This document shows, piece after piece, positions 1 to 7,496 of a stretch of DNA of 46,172 nucleotides (position 1 is its first letter; each line of letters starts with the position of its first letter). The DNA comes from Phycisphaerae bacterium (GTDB lineage Bacteria; Planctomycetota; Phycisphaerae; Sedimentisphaerales; Anaerobacaceae): assembly GCA_012744475.1 (NCBI GenBank), contig JAAYBV010000028.1, positions 1 through 46,172 on the forward strand, read 5' to 3'. The notes below the pieces were generated by a model that was not told where the DNA came from, did not search any database, and worked only from the letters and a program-made list of their open reading frames with translations. The position numbers were made by a program, and so were the translations under genes.

Positions 1-331
1 CGTAGACGAGGCGGTCGAGTCGGCCGAGCACCAGAGCGCCGGCGCACATCGGGCACGGCTCCAGCGTGACGTAGATCGTGCAGCCGTGCAGCCGCCAGCT
101 TCCGATGTAGCTGGCCGCCTGGGTCAGGGCGATGATCTCGGCGTGCGCGGTCGGGTCGTTGAGCTGCTCGCGCTGGTTCCAGGCCCGCCCGATTACCTGG
201 TTCTGATAGACGATGACCGCCCCGATGGGCACGTCGCCGTTCTCCTCGGCGATCATCGCGGCATCAATCGCCCTCCGCATGAACTGCTCATCGGAAGGAC
301 TCGCAGCGGGTTCGCCATTGGGGCCAATCAT
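1..331 (-). CDS. tadA: tRNA-specific adenosine deaminase TadA (C-terminus cut off by window edge)
   Basis: This gene encodes the zinc deaminase that converts A34 to inosine in tRNA-Arg(ACG). Reading the minus strand from the ATG at 331 gives an open frame of 110 codons that runs off the window. It shows the cytidine-deaminase fold signatures HAEI (zinc His and catalytic Glu) followed by PCPMCAGAL (the two zinc Cys), with the substrate-pocket run NGDVPIGAVIV before them. The order and spacing match TadA rather than cytidine deaminase. The C-terminal third is missing only because of the window edge. It lies 52 bp downstream of tRNA-Glu on the same strand, so cotranscription with the tRNAs is possible. 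Confidence 0.93.
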   Translation of the reverse strand, partial: MIGPNGEPAASPSDEQFMRRAIDAAMIAEENGDVPIGAVIVYQNQVIGRAWNQREQLNDPTAHAEIIALTQAASYIGSWRLHGCTIYVTLEPCPMCAGALVLGRLDRLVY

Positions 332-383
332 GAGCGGGGAAGGTCAATAATCAATCGTCAACCATCAATCGAAAATGAAAAAG

Positions 384-456
384 TACCCCCTAGGGGAGTC
401 GAACCCCTGTCTCCAGGATGAGAACCTGATATCCTAGGCCACTAGACGAAGGGGGC
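384..456 (-). tRNA. tRNA-Glu (anticodon CUC)
   Basis: The 73-nt minus-strand sequence folds as a cloverleaf. The acceptor arm GCCCCCU pairs with AGGGGGU (G1-U72 wobble, A73), the anticodon loop is UUCUCAU with anticodon CUC, and the T arm is CAGGGG-UUCGACU-CCCCU. The D arm UCGUCUAGUGGCCUAGGA is typical of bacterial tRNA-Glu. CCA is not encoded. A run of five T follows the 3' end (minus strand), which could help termination. It lies 61 bp downstream of the tRNA with anticodon CAU and probably shares its promoter. Confidence 0.95.
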
Positions 457-517
457 ACGAAGGAAACCCAATCGTGCGATACCCGTCGACACGCCCCTGA
501 GGCCATGCCGACAGCAA

Positions 518-591
518 TAGCGGCGGGTGGACTCGAACCACCGACCTTAGGCTTATGAATCCCACGCTCTAACCAACTGAGCTACGCCGCC
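518..591 (-). tRNA. tRNA with CAU anticodon, probably elongator Met
   Basis: The 74-nt minus-strand cloverleaf has acceptor GGCGGCG/CGCCGCU, a D arm AGCUCAGUUGGUUAGAGC, anticodon loop UUCAUAA (anticodon CAU) and a T arm GGUGG-UUCGAGU-CCACC. Position 1 is paired (G-U), so this is not initiator tRNA-fMet. The body resembles elongator Met, but Ile2 (lysidine-modified CAU) cannot be excluded from sequence alone. The anticodon stem carries an apparent A31-G39 mismatch and a G28-U42 wobble. CCA is not encoded. Confidence 0.92.
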
Positions 592-610
592 GATTCTGCC
601 AAGTCGGGTC

Positions 611-639
611 AGTATAAAACCCCTCCGGGGTGCTGTCAA
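611..639 (-). promoter_or_regulatory. Sigma-70 promoter of the tRNA(CAU)-tRNA-Glu unit
   Basis: On the minus strand a TTGACA box (634-639) is followed after 17 bp by TATACT (611-616). The expected start is near 604, about 13 bp before the tRNA at 591. The spacer holds a CCCCGGAGGGG palindrome. Box match and spacing make this a strong promoter. Confidence 0.85.
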
Positions 640-896
640 GGCGGATTTCGCAAAATCATCAATCACTACCAGGACGCCCAACCGGTCCGGCCGCATCCGG
701 TCGACGGGACAGGGCCAATCGCCAGGTTGATAAAAAAAAGCTATAATCGTCGGATTTCCGCATCCACATTTGCTGTCTCTGAAACGCTCCTGGTCCTGAA
801 GGGCGACGTGTGAGGCGGCATGTTCGTCCTCCGGCTGATTTGGAGGCGGCCCCTTGCGATGGGCCAACGCTTGCTTCAGACAACGAGAGACCAGCG
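640..896. other. Gene-free stretch between the tRNA promoter and the small Cys-rich gene
   Basis: No convincing coding region is seen here. A TATAAT hexamer at 742-747 (plus strand), preceded by an A-rich run, could be the -10 box for the gene at 897, but no good -35 box is found at the right distance. I see no hairpin or RNA gene. Confidence 0.4.
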
Positions 897-1091
897 ATGA
901 TTGAGCAACGATGTGAATTGTGCCGGTACTTCTCCCCGGCGCGGACGTGTATCGAGAAACCTACTTGGGGCCACTGTACCTGGGCGATCCCGACGGACGC
1001 TGATTCGGATGGGATGGCGGGCCTGTTTACCTGGGCCGACGACACGTGCCAGCACTTCGTGATGCGTCGGGAGTCTGCCCTGCATCGGTAG
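897..1091 (+). CDS. Small Cys-rich protein, possible metal-binding, unknown function
   Basis: The 64-aa product has a clear cysteine pattern: CELCRYF near the N-terminus, then TCIEKP, WGHCTWA and DDTCQHF. The five Cys and one or two His are spread over about 50 residues and would suit a small zinc or iron-sulfur knuckle protein. No signal peptide or membrane segment is visible, so it is probably cytoplasmic. The ATG at 897 was chosen because the product then starts immediately before the Cys pattern and a purine-rich GAGAGA lies upstream; an in-frame start at 810 is possible but adds low-quality sequence. I do not recognise the family. It stands alone between the tRNAs and the dockerin gene. 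Confidence 0.6.
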   Translation: MIEQRCELCRYFSPARTCIEKPTWGHCTWAIPTDADSDGMAGLFTWADDTCQHFVMRRESALHR

Positions 1092-1139
1092 CCGTACTAG
1101 AGTGGTTACGTTCAGCTGGCCTGATCCGGCGCAAATGAC

Positions 1140-1168
1140 TTGCTCTGGAACAGGAATGACCCTATAAT
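1140..1168 (+). promoter_or_regulatory. Sigma-70-type promoter upstream of the dockerin gene
   Basis: A TTGCTC box (1140-1145) lies 17 bp before a perfect TATAAT (1163-1168). The predicted start is near 1175, which would leave a leader of about 95 nt before the ATG at 1271. Confidence 0.65.
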
Positions 1169-1270
1169 GTCAGCATGCGGAGTTTGAGATCGAATACGCG
1201 CGAGAAACAGTGGTCCCGTGTCGGGCGGCTGGAATCCGACCTCAACCCGCCTTTGGGGGTCCGGACCTGC

Positions 1271-2077
1271 ATGGGCCAGACGTGTTTTCGTGCTGTTTGC
1301 GTCCTTTCACTGGTTGTGGCCGGCTTCCAGGCATCCGCCGCGTCGGCGATGGTCACCGCTCGTGTCTGCCTGGCGGACGAGGTTACCCCTCTGGCCCCGG
1401 CCGATCCCAACGTGCCGGAAGTCTATCGCGACATCATGGTCGGAACCAGGCTCACGATTTTCATAACCTCCGACACCGCCAAACCTTGTCGCGTGAAGTT
1501 CTGGCTTTCCTGGGAGACCGAAAGACAGGGCGCTCTCTCTCCGAGGGGCTATGACGAGAGCATAGGAAACTACGTGGGCTCGTGCCTTCCCGCTGCCGGT
1601 GAACGGGCTCTCGTGACCATGTATCGAGACGATCTTGGTGTCGGCGTGGATCTACTCCCCGCCTGGAACGCGACGGCGGGCGATCTATTCATTCTCGACT
1701 ATGGCGCAGTGAACACCGGGGTCTGCACCATAGGGTTGTATGCTCTCTCTGCAGTTCCCATTCCGGTGGTGATCAGCCAGGAACCGCCCGATCCACCGCC
1801 TTTTGAAGCAACTCTGATCCAGGTCTTGTCTTTTCACCATGTTCCGTCGCGTGACTTCGATGGGGATACCCTGGTCAACTTCGTTGATTACGCCTCGTTG
1901 GCGGGTCTCTGGGGCCAGAGCGTTGTCTCGGACCCGAACGCGGCGGTCGCGGCGGATCTGAATGGGGATGAGCGGGTCGATGTCCGGGACTTGGCGCTGT
2001 TCGGCGAATATTGGCTCGAGCGGACGCAGGCAGTGGGGCTGTCGCCCGAGCCCAACGAGATAGATTCTGTGCCGTGA
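1271..2077 (+). CDS. Secreted protein with C-terminal type I dockerin
   Basis: The 268-aa product starts with a signal peptide (charged start, hydrophobic core CVLSLVVAGF, cleavage near ASAASA). The middle part (about residues 28-190) is a beta-rich domain I do not recognise. It is followed by a dockerin I at about residues 195-252 with two EF-hand-like calcium loops, DFDGDTLVNFVDYASLAGLW and DLNGDERVDVRDLALFGEYW. Dockerins bind cohesins, but in planctomycetes they are mostly found on secreted proteins without a classical cellulosome. The ATG at 1271 was chosen because it is the one directly in front of the signal peptide; an in-frame ATG at 1175 would add 32 Arg-rich residues and coincides with the predicted transcription start. 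It probably acts at the cell surface or outside the cell. Confidence 0.85.
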   Translation: MGQTCFRAVCVLSLVVAGFQASAASAMVTARVCLADEVTPLAPADPNVPEVYRDIMVGTRLTIFITSDTAKPCRVKFWLSWETERQGALSPRGYDESIGNYVGSCLPAAGERALVTMYRDDLGVGVDLLPAWNATAGDLFILDYGAVNTGVCTIGLYALSAVPIPVVISQEPPDPPPFEATLIQVLSFHHVPSRDFDGDTLVNFVDYASLAGLWGQSVVSDPNAAVAADLNGDERVDVRDLALFGEYWLERTQAVGLSPEPNEIDSVP

Positions 2078-2248
2078 GTAGCCTTCTCACGGGCAAGACA
2101 GAATCGCAGAGATAAAGCGGAGCGGTTTTTTCATTTTTTTCTCCAGATGGGTATCCACATCCACCTGGCGGACTTCGCCTCCAAATGGGTGCCCCTCGCC
2201 GTGCCTTGGCGTTTTGACAAATGGCCGGTTCCGGCTCATGCGGCGTAT

Positions 2249-2266
2249 GTATTGTTGCGACAATAC
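2249..2266 (+). promoter_or_regulatory. Perfect 7-bp inverted repeat just upstream of the C39-like gene
   Basis: GTATTGT-TGCG-ACAATAC forms a perfect dyad ending 8 bp before the AAGGAGG ribosome-binding site (2275-2281) of the next gene. A TTGACA hexamer lies at 2214-2219 without an obvious -10 partner. The dyad may be an operator, or an mRNA hairpin next to the ribosome-binding site. Confidence 0.45.
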
Positions 2267-2287
2267 TTTGTGATAAGGAGGTAGACT

Positions 2288-4084
2288 ATGAAATTCGCGA
2301 GATCGGCATTGATTCTGTTTCTGGCATTGTGTACGACGGTCCCGGTACATGCCCAGAGTGCGCTGGAAAAGAGTGAAGCGCTGGAGATCATCGAGAAGCT
2401 TGCCAGTGGGGGCCGGGATACCTGGATTCCGGCCGGAACCATCAAGGCAGCGCATCGGGAGTACAAGGCTCCCAGAACGATGGACGAGGCGTTTATCACT
2501 CGGACAATTCAGGAGAAGACGAGCGACTACGAGACGACGGCCGACAAGGCCCAGCGGAGCGAGGAACTCCAGAAAATGTACCTGGAGGCCATCCCATTCA
2601 ACGTTCGATATGAACTGTCCAACGAGTCCAGCATGACTTCATCAGTTGTGCTCAAGTACGATGGGGACCGGTTTCATTGGGAAGTGGTGATCTTGTCGCG
2701 CAGCGATTCGGTTACCCCGTCGGCCGACCTGTCCGGCAATTACATGGCCAGGTACTTCAACCAGGATTGGAACAGCCGGCGGGTCTTCGCCTGGGACGGG
2801 CGGGAATATACGATTCATGCCGTCTCGGCCGGTGAGGCCATCGTTGATGCGAGCAACCGGCTGCCTCGCGTCGTCGGCGGTCCGTTGACCGCAGGCGTCA
2901 TCCCGTGGGGGTCCGGCCCGCTGTCCTCCGAGGATCTGGCGGCCGCGAAGATCGCAGCCAGCGAAGTCGCTCGCGATGGAAGCAGGCAGATAGAGCTGGT
3001 CATCGCGCCGTCGGGCGGTTCGCAATGGACCTTCGTCCTGGATCCGTCGAAGGACTATGCCGTGACGTCCGCCGTCATGCCGAGGGGTGACATCGTGACG
3101 TCCATCGGCTGCTCCGGCTACCGGAATGTCGGCGGGTATTGGGTTCCCAAGTCGGTCGCGATCGAACAGCGAGACGCCTTCACCAACCGGTTGCTCCGAT
3201 CCGACGAGTGGGATTTCACCTCCGTCGACGTCGGTTCTCCGGGGGTCGAGGCGTTCAAAGTGGCGTTCGGCGCCGGCACCGCCGTGGAGTATTACTCGCC
3301 GATGAGCGCCAAGGCATTGGTGTACAACTACTCCAACACGGTCGACACGGGTCTGCTGCTGGCCGAAAGACTGACCTACGCGGCTTGCCAGGACAGGCAG
3401 CCTCAGAATTGCGCCACCGCCTCGCTCCGGTACGCAACAGCGCAGTTGGGCAAGGTCCCGGCAGACAGTCAACTGGGCGAACTGGTCGATTCGGACGGGC
3501 GCACGACACTATACGACATCCGGCAGTGCGCCCAGGGTCTTGGTCTGCATTGTCGTGCCGTGCAGGCAGACGTCGCCGCCTTCGAAGAGAGTCTGAACGG
3601 GTGCCGGGCGATTCTCCACATCCCTGGACAAGACCATTTCGTGGTCCTGGACCACGTCGACGATCGGTACGCCTGGATTGTCGATCTGGCCGGCGACAGG
3701 TTCTACTCCCGAACGGATAAACGCTTCTTGTCAGACGAGTGGTCCGGGGTTGCCTTGCTGGTGTCGAATCAGCCTGTGACAGGGCGGTTCACGGACGTTG
3801 CAGATGATGCGCTGCGCGGCATCAGCGGCGGAGCCGGCTGGAGTTGCACGATGAAGATTCAGGACGAGTACGTCATTCCGTGCGAGTCCGCTGCAAACGG
3901 ATACGGCTGCTATGGCTACTTCCAGTGGTACTTCGAGCGATGGGGCTGCGAGGAAGCTCCGAGCGGAAGTTGTAAGACAGGCATTCTGGCGTGCATGGCC
4001 GGCAGCGACTGCTATTGGGAGATTACTGGCGGCTGCCGGGTGACCGGCGTCTGGGACTGGTATGGCATGAGCGCGTGCAATTGA
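2288..4084 (+). CDS. Secreted C39-like cysteine peptidase with Cys-rich C-terminal tail
   Basis: The 598-aa product has a signal peptide (residues 1-22, cleavage after VHA) and an N-terminal part (about 23-340) rich in beta strands that resembles the LolA-like surface domains common in planctomycetes (weak assignment). A peptidase C39-like domain follows at about 360-495: Cys375 in NCATASL, His450 in QDHFVVL and Asp466 in WIVDLAGD give the papain-like triad. After it, Gly514-Gly515 precede an 83-residue tail with nine Cys and many Trp and Tyr. C39 domains normally cut bacteriocin precursors after a Gly-Gly, so the tail may be a processed cargo; that is inference. The start is firm: AAGGAGG lies 6 bp before the ATG. 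A pseudopilin gene follows after 101 bp on the same strand. Confidence 0.8.
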   Translation: MKFARSALILFLALCTTVPVHAQSALEKSEALEIIEKLASGGRDTWIPAGTIKAAHREYKAPRTMDEAFITRTIQEKTSDYETTADKAQRSEELQKMYLEAIPFNVRYELSNESSMTSSVVLKYDGDRFHWEVVILSRSDSVTPSADLSGNYMARYFNQDWNSRRVFAWDGREYTIHAVSAGEAIVDASNRLPRVVGGPLTAGVIPWGSGPLSSEDLAAAKIAASEVARDGSRQIELVIAPSGGSQWTFVLDPSKDYAVTSAVMPRGDIVTSIGCSGYRNVGGYWVPKSVAIEQRDAFTNRLLRSDEWDFTSVDVGSPGVEAFKVAFGAGTAVEYYSPMSAKALVYNYSNTVDTGLLLAERLTYAACQDRQPQNCATASLRYATAQLGKVPADSQLGELVDSDGRTTLYDIRQCAQGLGLHCRAVQADVAAFEESLNGCRAILHIPGQDHFVVLDHVDDRYAWIVDLAGDRFYSRTDKRFLSDEWSGVALLVSNQPVTGRFTDVADDALRGISGGAGWSCTMKIQDEYVIPCESAANGYGCYGYFQWYFERWGCEEAPSGSCKTGILACMAGSDCYWEITGGCRVTGVWDWYGMSACN

Positions 4085-4185
4085 AGTCGTCTCATGTTTC
4101 GCGCGGCAACAGGCAGTCGAGGAGGCAACGGCCGTCTGCTCTCGTCGGGTGGTCCGCGATTGACGGAGGCGTTGCCGGCTCTACA

Positions 4186-5004
4186 ATGCAGGCCATGAGG
4201 TTCCGAGGTCTCACGCTCGTCGAGCTGCTTGTCGTCATCGCGGTCATCGCGATGCTGGCGGCGCTGCTGTTGCCGGTCTTCCACAGCGCTCGCGAGCAGG
4301 CCAGGGCGACGGTGTGCCAGGCGCACATTCGCGAGCTGGCCATCGAGTTCCATCAATACGAGACGGAACACGAGATGCTCCCGTACGGCATCTGGACCAT
4401 GCGGCCGCCTCCGCCCGGGGGATATGTTTGCGATTCCCGGTACGATATGCCGGGCTGGTACTGGCCGAACTTCATCGGCGCGGTTCGCCACCAGTCACGG
4501 CGAGACAGGAAGATTCTGGAGTGCCCATCAAGACGCCTGCGGGAGTCGGGATTGTCCGACGACGTTCTGTGGGGCAACTACGGCGTCAATCGGTCTCTGT
4601 GCCGCAGCGCCGCCGACATCGCTCCTTACCGCCAGGGGTTTCCGGGACCTCCGCTGTCGACGAGCGAGATCCGTCACCCGGGCTCGACCCTTCTGCTCGT
4701 TGACAGCGGATATGCCCTCATCTGCTGGTGGGATGTCACGGCGGAGCCTCCCAAGCGCTACTCCGGCAGCTTGCCAATCGGCACGGCGTATATTCCGGGC
4801 CTGGCGATCAACGCGGACAGGGAATTGCTGCCTGCACAGATCGATGACGCCATCGGCGGGCGGCACGCCAATAAGACCGTAAACGTCGGGTTCGCCGATG
4901 GGCATGTCGACCGCATGCAGGCGTCCGCATTGGGAGTAGAGGCAACCGGCGACGGGGACGAGACGATGTACCACAACCGGGCCCCTCTGTGGGAGCCCAG
5001 GTAA
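4186..5004 (+). CDS. Type II secretion / type IV pilin-like pseudopilin with H-X9-DG C-terminus
   Basis: The 272-aa product starts with a type III signal: MRFRG, then LTLVELLVVIAVIAMLAALL. Prepilin peptidase would cut after the Gly and the Glu at position 5 of the mature protein is present. The C-terminal VGFADGHVDRM is the H-X9-DG-type ending of planctomycete prepilin-like proteins (TIGR04294/DUF1559 class). Family members are abundant in planctomycete genomes and are taken to form cell-envelope pseudopili. Two in-frame ATGs (4186 and 4195) precede the signal; neither has a well-spaced ribosome-binding site. It sits downstream of the C39-like gene and ends 7 bp from the convergent anti-sigma gene. 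Confidence 0.85.
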   Translation: MQAMRFRGLTLVELLVVIAVIAMLAALLLPVFHSAREQARATVCQAHIRELAIEFHQYETEHEMLPYGIWTMRPPPPGGYVCDSRYDMPGWYWPNFIGAVRHQSRRDRKILECPSRRLRESGLSDDVLWGNYGVNRSLCRSAADIAPYRQGFPGPPLSTSEIRHPGSTLLLVDSGYALICWWDVTAEPPKRYSGSLPIGTAYIPGLAINADRELLPAQIDDAIGGRHANKTVNVGFADGHVDRMQASALGVEATGDGDETMYHNRAPLWEPR

Positions 5005-5011
5005 GCCGGCG

Positions 5012-6679
5012 TTACTTTGCCGACAGCAGTGCCTGACGACGCGTCTCGATCTCCTCTTCATCCGGATACTCGTACAGAGTCGTCTGCACATGCCAGTCAT
5101 CTGTGGCAGATACCCATGACGAGAATTCCTGTCGGAGAGGAAGCCTCGTGACGGGATCGACATAGAGCCGAAGCCTTCTCGGCAGCGAAGTGCCAGTATC
5201 GGGCGCTTGATCCCAGGCCAGCTCGTATATTTCGAGTCCGACATCCGCCGGCGAAGAGGCCCCCGGCTGAAGGACCAGCTCTGCGTCCAGCGGGGCGCTG
5301 TCCAGTGAGAATTCCAGGAAGCGACACGCCGAGCGCTCGATGGTTTCACGTTCGTCGCTGTCCAGTTCCGCGTACTCGAACGCACCACGCCCGGACGGGA
5401 TGATCGTCGTCTGACCGCTGCGCAAATCGTGAATCATCTGCTCCGACGCCTGCTCGGAGATGACCAGCCCTGCGGCGCGCGAGATCCACAACTGCCGGAT
5501 CGGCTCGGACTTGCCTTCGCCAAAGACCGACACGTGCACGGTCCGGGCCTTGGCAAGAACACGGTCGACCTGGCGGATGCTCAGCGCGGACGCCGCCGGC
5601 AGGCTCCGGACGAACAGAACCGCCAGCGGGATCATCGCCGCCGCCAGGAAAGCGATCCTGGCGAGCGGATCGCTTGCCGTTCCGGAGACGCGACGTTTCA
5701 GACGGCCTGCGATTCCGAGAGACTTCGAAGCAACCGCCATGTTGCGACGAGGGACCTGGACGTCGAGCGGGCAGATTTCGGAAGAGGTCATCCGTGCGTC
5801 GTCGAAAGGCATTTCCGCGTAGTCTTCCGGGGCGTACACCGTGGTGACGCCGGAATCGGCCCGCTCGGCAATGTCCGCGACGACGCGATGAATCTGCTGC
5901 ATTCTCTCCAGGCACAACGGACAGGAACGGATGTGCTCGCGAAGGGCCTGTTGCCGTTCCGTCCGGAAGAACTCAGGCCGCAGCCCATACGGAACGGCCC
6001 AATCCAACAAATCGGACGTTGTGATCTGTTCGCATACTGACAACCTGGTCTGGGGCTGCGAGAGCCGAGCGTGGTCGAGAAGATGCTGCCGGTGGCGATA
6101 CACCTCGCGGCGGCAATGCGCGCACGTGCACACGTGGTCGAGGATCTCCGGTGACATGCTCTCAGGCGAGAGCAAGGCCAGAGCAGCCGCATGCGACCGT
6201 GCTCGCAGGCACAGGCAGGGGTCCTCCTGTCGATGCGGCTCCAGGAGCGCCCCCAGGCGGGCCAACCGCTCGGCGTCAAGATCGAGCTGCCTGAGCGATT
6301 CGAGATCCTTCGCACAGGCGGCACATTGGTCGACGTGAACCGTGATTGGCGTCGGTATCCGGATCCTCACCGATGGAGACAGAAGGCGGCACAGAAACGG
6401 CTTAACCTGCGCGCAGACAAGCGGCTCGTCGACGTACTCGAAATGCGACTGGAGTTCATCGATGAGTTGCAGATCCCCTTCGGCCGGTGTCGGCTGCGGA
6501 CGCCGGTCCAGGTCGCACAACGCTTCACGAAGTGACTGTACCCGGCCTTGGCAGTAGGCGCACCGGTCAATATGGCCTGCTACAGACCGCGGAACGGAAG
6601 GATCCCGTGGATCCTGGAGATAATCATGGTAGTACGCTTCCGCCTCTCGACACGACTCGCTTCCGTCGAATGCAACCAT
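5012..6679 (-). CDS. Membrane anti-sigma factor-like protein with four HxxxCxxC zinc-finger modules
   Basis: The 555-aa product has four repeats of the anti-sigma zinc-finger signature HxxxCxxC: H36/C40/C43, H115/C119/C122, H182/C186/C189 and H249/C253/C256. The first three have a Cys about 25 residues before the His, as in zf-HC2 domains. A single membrane helix lies at about 342-360, and roughly 195 residues beyond it should lie outside the membrane. It starts 9 bp after the ECF sigma gene, the classic sigma/anti-sigma arrangement, so it most likely holds that sigma factor at the membrane. Four tandem zinc fingers are unusual, since most anti-sigma factors of this type have one. The extracytoplasmic part resembles LolA/MucB-like sensor domains only loosely. 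Confidence 0.8.
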   Translation of the reverse strand: MVAFDGSESCREAEAYYHDYLQDPRDPSVPRSVAGHIDRCAYCQGRVQSLREALCDLDRRPQPTPAEGDLQLIDELQSHFEYVDEPLVCAQVKPFLCRLLSPSVRIRIPTPITVHVDQCAACAKDLESLRQLDLDAERLARLGALLEPHRQEDPCLCLRARSHAAALALLSPESMSPEILDHVCTCAHCRREVYRHRQHLLDHARLSQPQTRLSVCEQITTSDLLDWAVPYGLRPEFFRTERQQALREHIRSCPLCLERMQQIHRVVADIAERADSGVTTVYAPEDYAEMPFDDARMTSSEICPLDVQVPRRNMAVASKSLGIAGRLKRRVSGTASDPLARIAFLAAAMIPLAVLFVRSLPAASALSIRQVDRVLAKARTVHVSVFGEGKSEPIRQLWISRAAGLVISEQASEQMIHDLRSGQTTIIPSGRGAFEYAELDSDERETIERSACRFLEFSLDSAPLDAELVLQPGASSPADVGLEIYELAWDQAPDTGTSLPRRLRLYVDPVTRLPLRQEFSSWVSATDDWHVQTTLYEYPDEEEIETRRQALLSAK

Positions 6680-6688
6680 CCCTATCCC

Positions 6689-7228
6689 TCATTCAATTGC
6701 ACAAATTCTCCTCAACTGCCTCAGCGCTGCGGCCAGATAGTAGCTGACAGTCCGCCTGTCAACGCCCATCACGCGCGCGATCTCCGAGATGCTCCGATCA
6801 TCCTGGTACCGCATAACGACAGCCTGCGCCTCTCTCTTGCGCAAATGGCGGGTCAGGCACGCGAGCGCGGCATCGCCATCACCTACTCCCAGGAAAGCGT
6901 CCGCCGGTGCCTCTTTGTGGATGGAATTCCGAAATTCTTCGGCAAGTTTTTCAAAATGTTTTCGCTGGCGGGCCTTCTGCCGCGCCGTATCGACAATATC
7001 GTTGGCAATAGCCCGATAAAGATAGCTCTTGACGTTCTCGACGTCTGGGGGCATGGGCCTGCTCACCAGCGAGAGAAACAACTGCTGATACAGGTCATCT
7101 TCCTGAAACTCATTTTTGGCCTGGAAACGAATGACGGCGCGAATGAACGCGCCGTGTTGATGGAAGAGAGCCCACGCCGCATCGACGGCTGCTTTTCCAG
7201 AGATGCCGTTCTGAGAGTATTCTGCCAC
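6689..7228 (-). CDS. ECF-type RNA polymerase sigma factor
   Basis: The 179-aa product has region 2 (about residues 20-90, with DLYQQLFLSLV and YLYRAIANDIVDTARQ) and a region 4 helix-turn-helix (EAQAVVMRYQDDRSISEIARVMGVDRRTVSYYLAAALRQL). I chose the GTG at 7228 because GGAG stands 10 bp upstream and because a consensus promoter (7292-7319) lies between it and the in-frame ATG at 7324, so the longer version could not be translated from that transcript. It is followed after 9 bp by its presumed membrane anti-sigma factor. Targets are unknown; the convergent C39-like and pseudopilin genes are candidates by position only. Confidence 0.88.
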   Translation of the reverse strand: MAEYSQNGISGKAAVDAAWALFHQHGAFIRAVIRFQAKNEFQEDDLYQQLFLSLVSRPMPPDVENVKSYLYRAIANDIVDTARQKARQRKHFEKLAEEFRNSIHKEAPADAFLGVGDGDAALACLTRHLRKREAQAVVMRYQDDRSISEIARVMGVDRRTVSYYLAAALRQLRRICAIE

Positions 7229-7291
7229 CGTTTTCTTGCTCCAAACCCCTCTCGGACCGCAATGCGAAGAACATGCATCACGACCGGGCCC

Positions 7292-7319
7292 ATTATAGCA
7301 GAAGGCTCGACGATTGCAA
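7292..7319 (-). promoter_or_regulatory. Consensus promoter of the ECF sigma/anti-sigma operon
   Basis: On the minus strand TTGCAA (7314-7319) is followed after 16 bp by a perfect TATAAT (7292-7297). The expected start is near 7285, giving a leader of about 57 nt before the GTG at 7228. It argues for housekeeping rather than purely self-activated transcription. Confidence 0.8.
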
Positions 7320-7461
7320 GCCAAAGGCTATGAAGACCTTCCGATAATAGACGGCGCGAGTCAGCCGAACCATGGTGCCTTGTCCTCCTATTAGCATCGT
7401 CCTGGCTCCAAGCAGGACATAAGTAGAAATACGTAGATTTCCGACCTTGTCGCGAAAGCCC

Positions 7462-7490
7462 TTGACAACACGAGCCGGCATTCGTATGGT
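7462..7490 (+). promoter_or_regulatory. Promoter of the ilvB-ilvB-ilvN operon
   Basis: TTGACA (7462-7467) and TATGGT (7485-7490) are separated by 17 bp. The expected start is near 7497, which leaves an untranslated leader of about 220 nt before the first ilvB. Confidence 0.75.
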
Positions 7491-7496
7491 ATGTGT

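Noticed and set aside
7229-7324. Longer ECF sigma start at the ATG at 7324
   Set aside because: A consensus promoter (7292-7319) lies downstream of this ATG, so transcripts would begin after it; the GTG at 7228 has a spaced GGAG.
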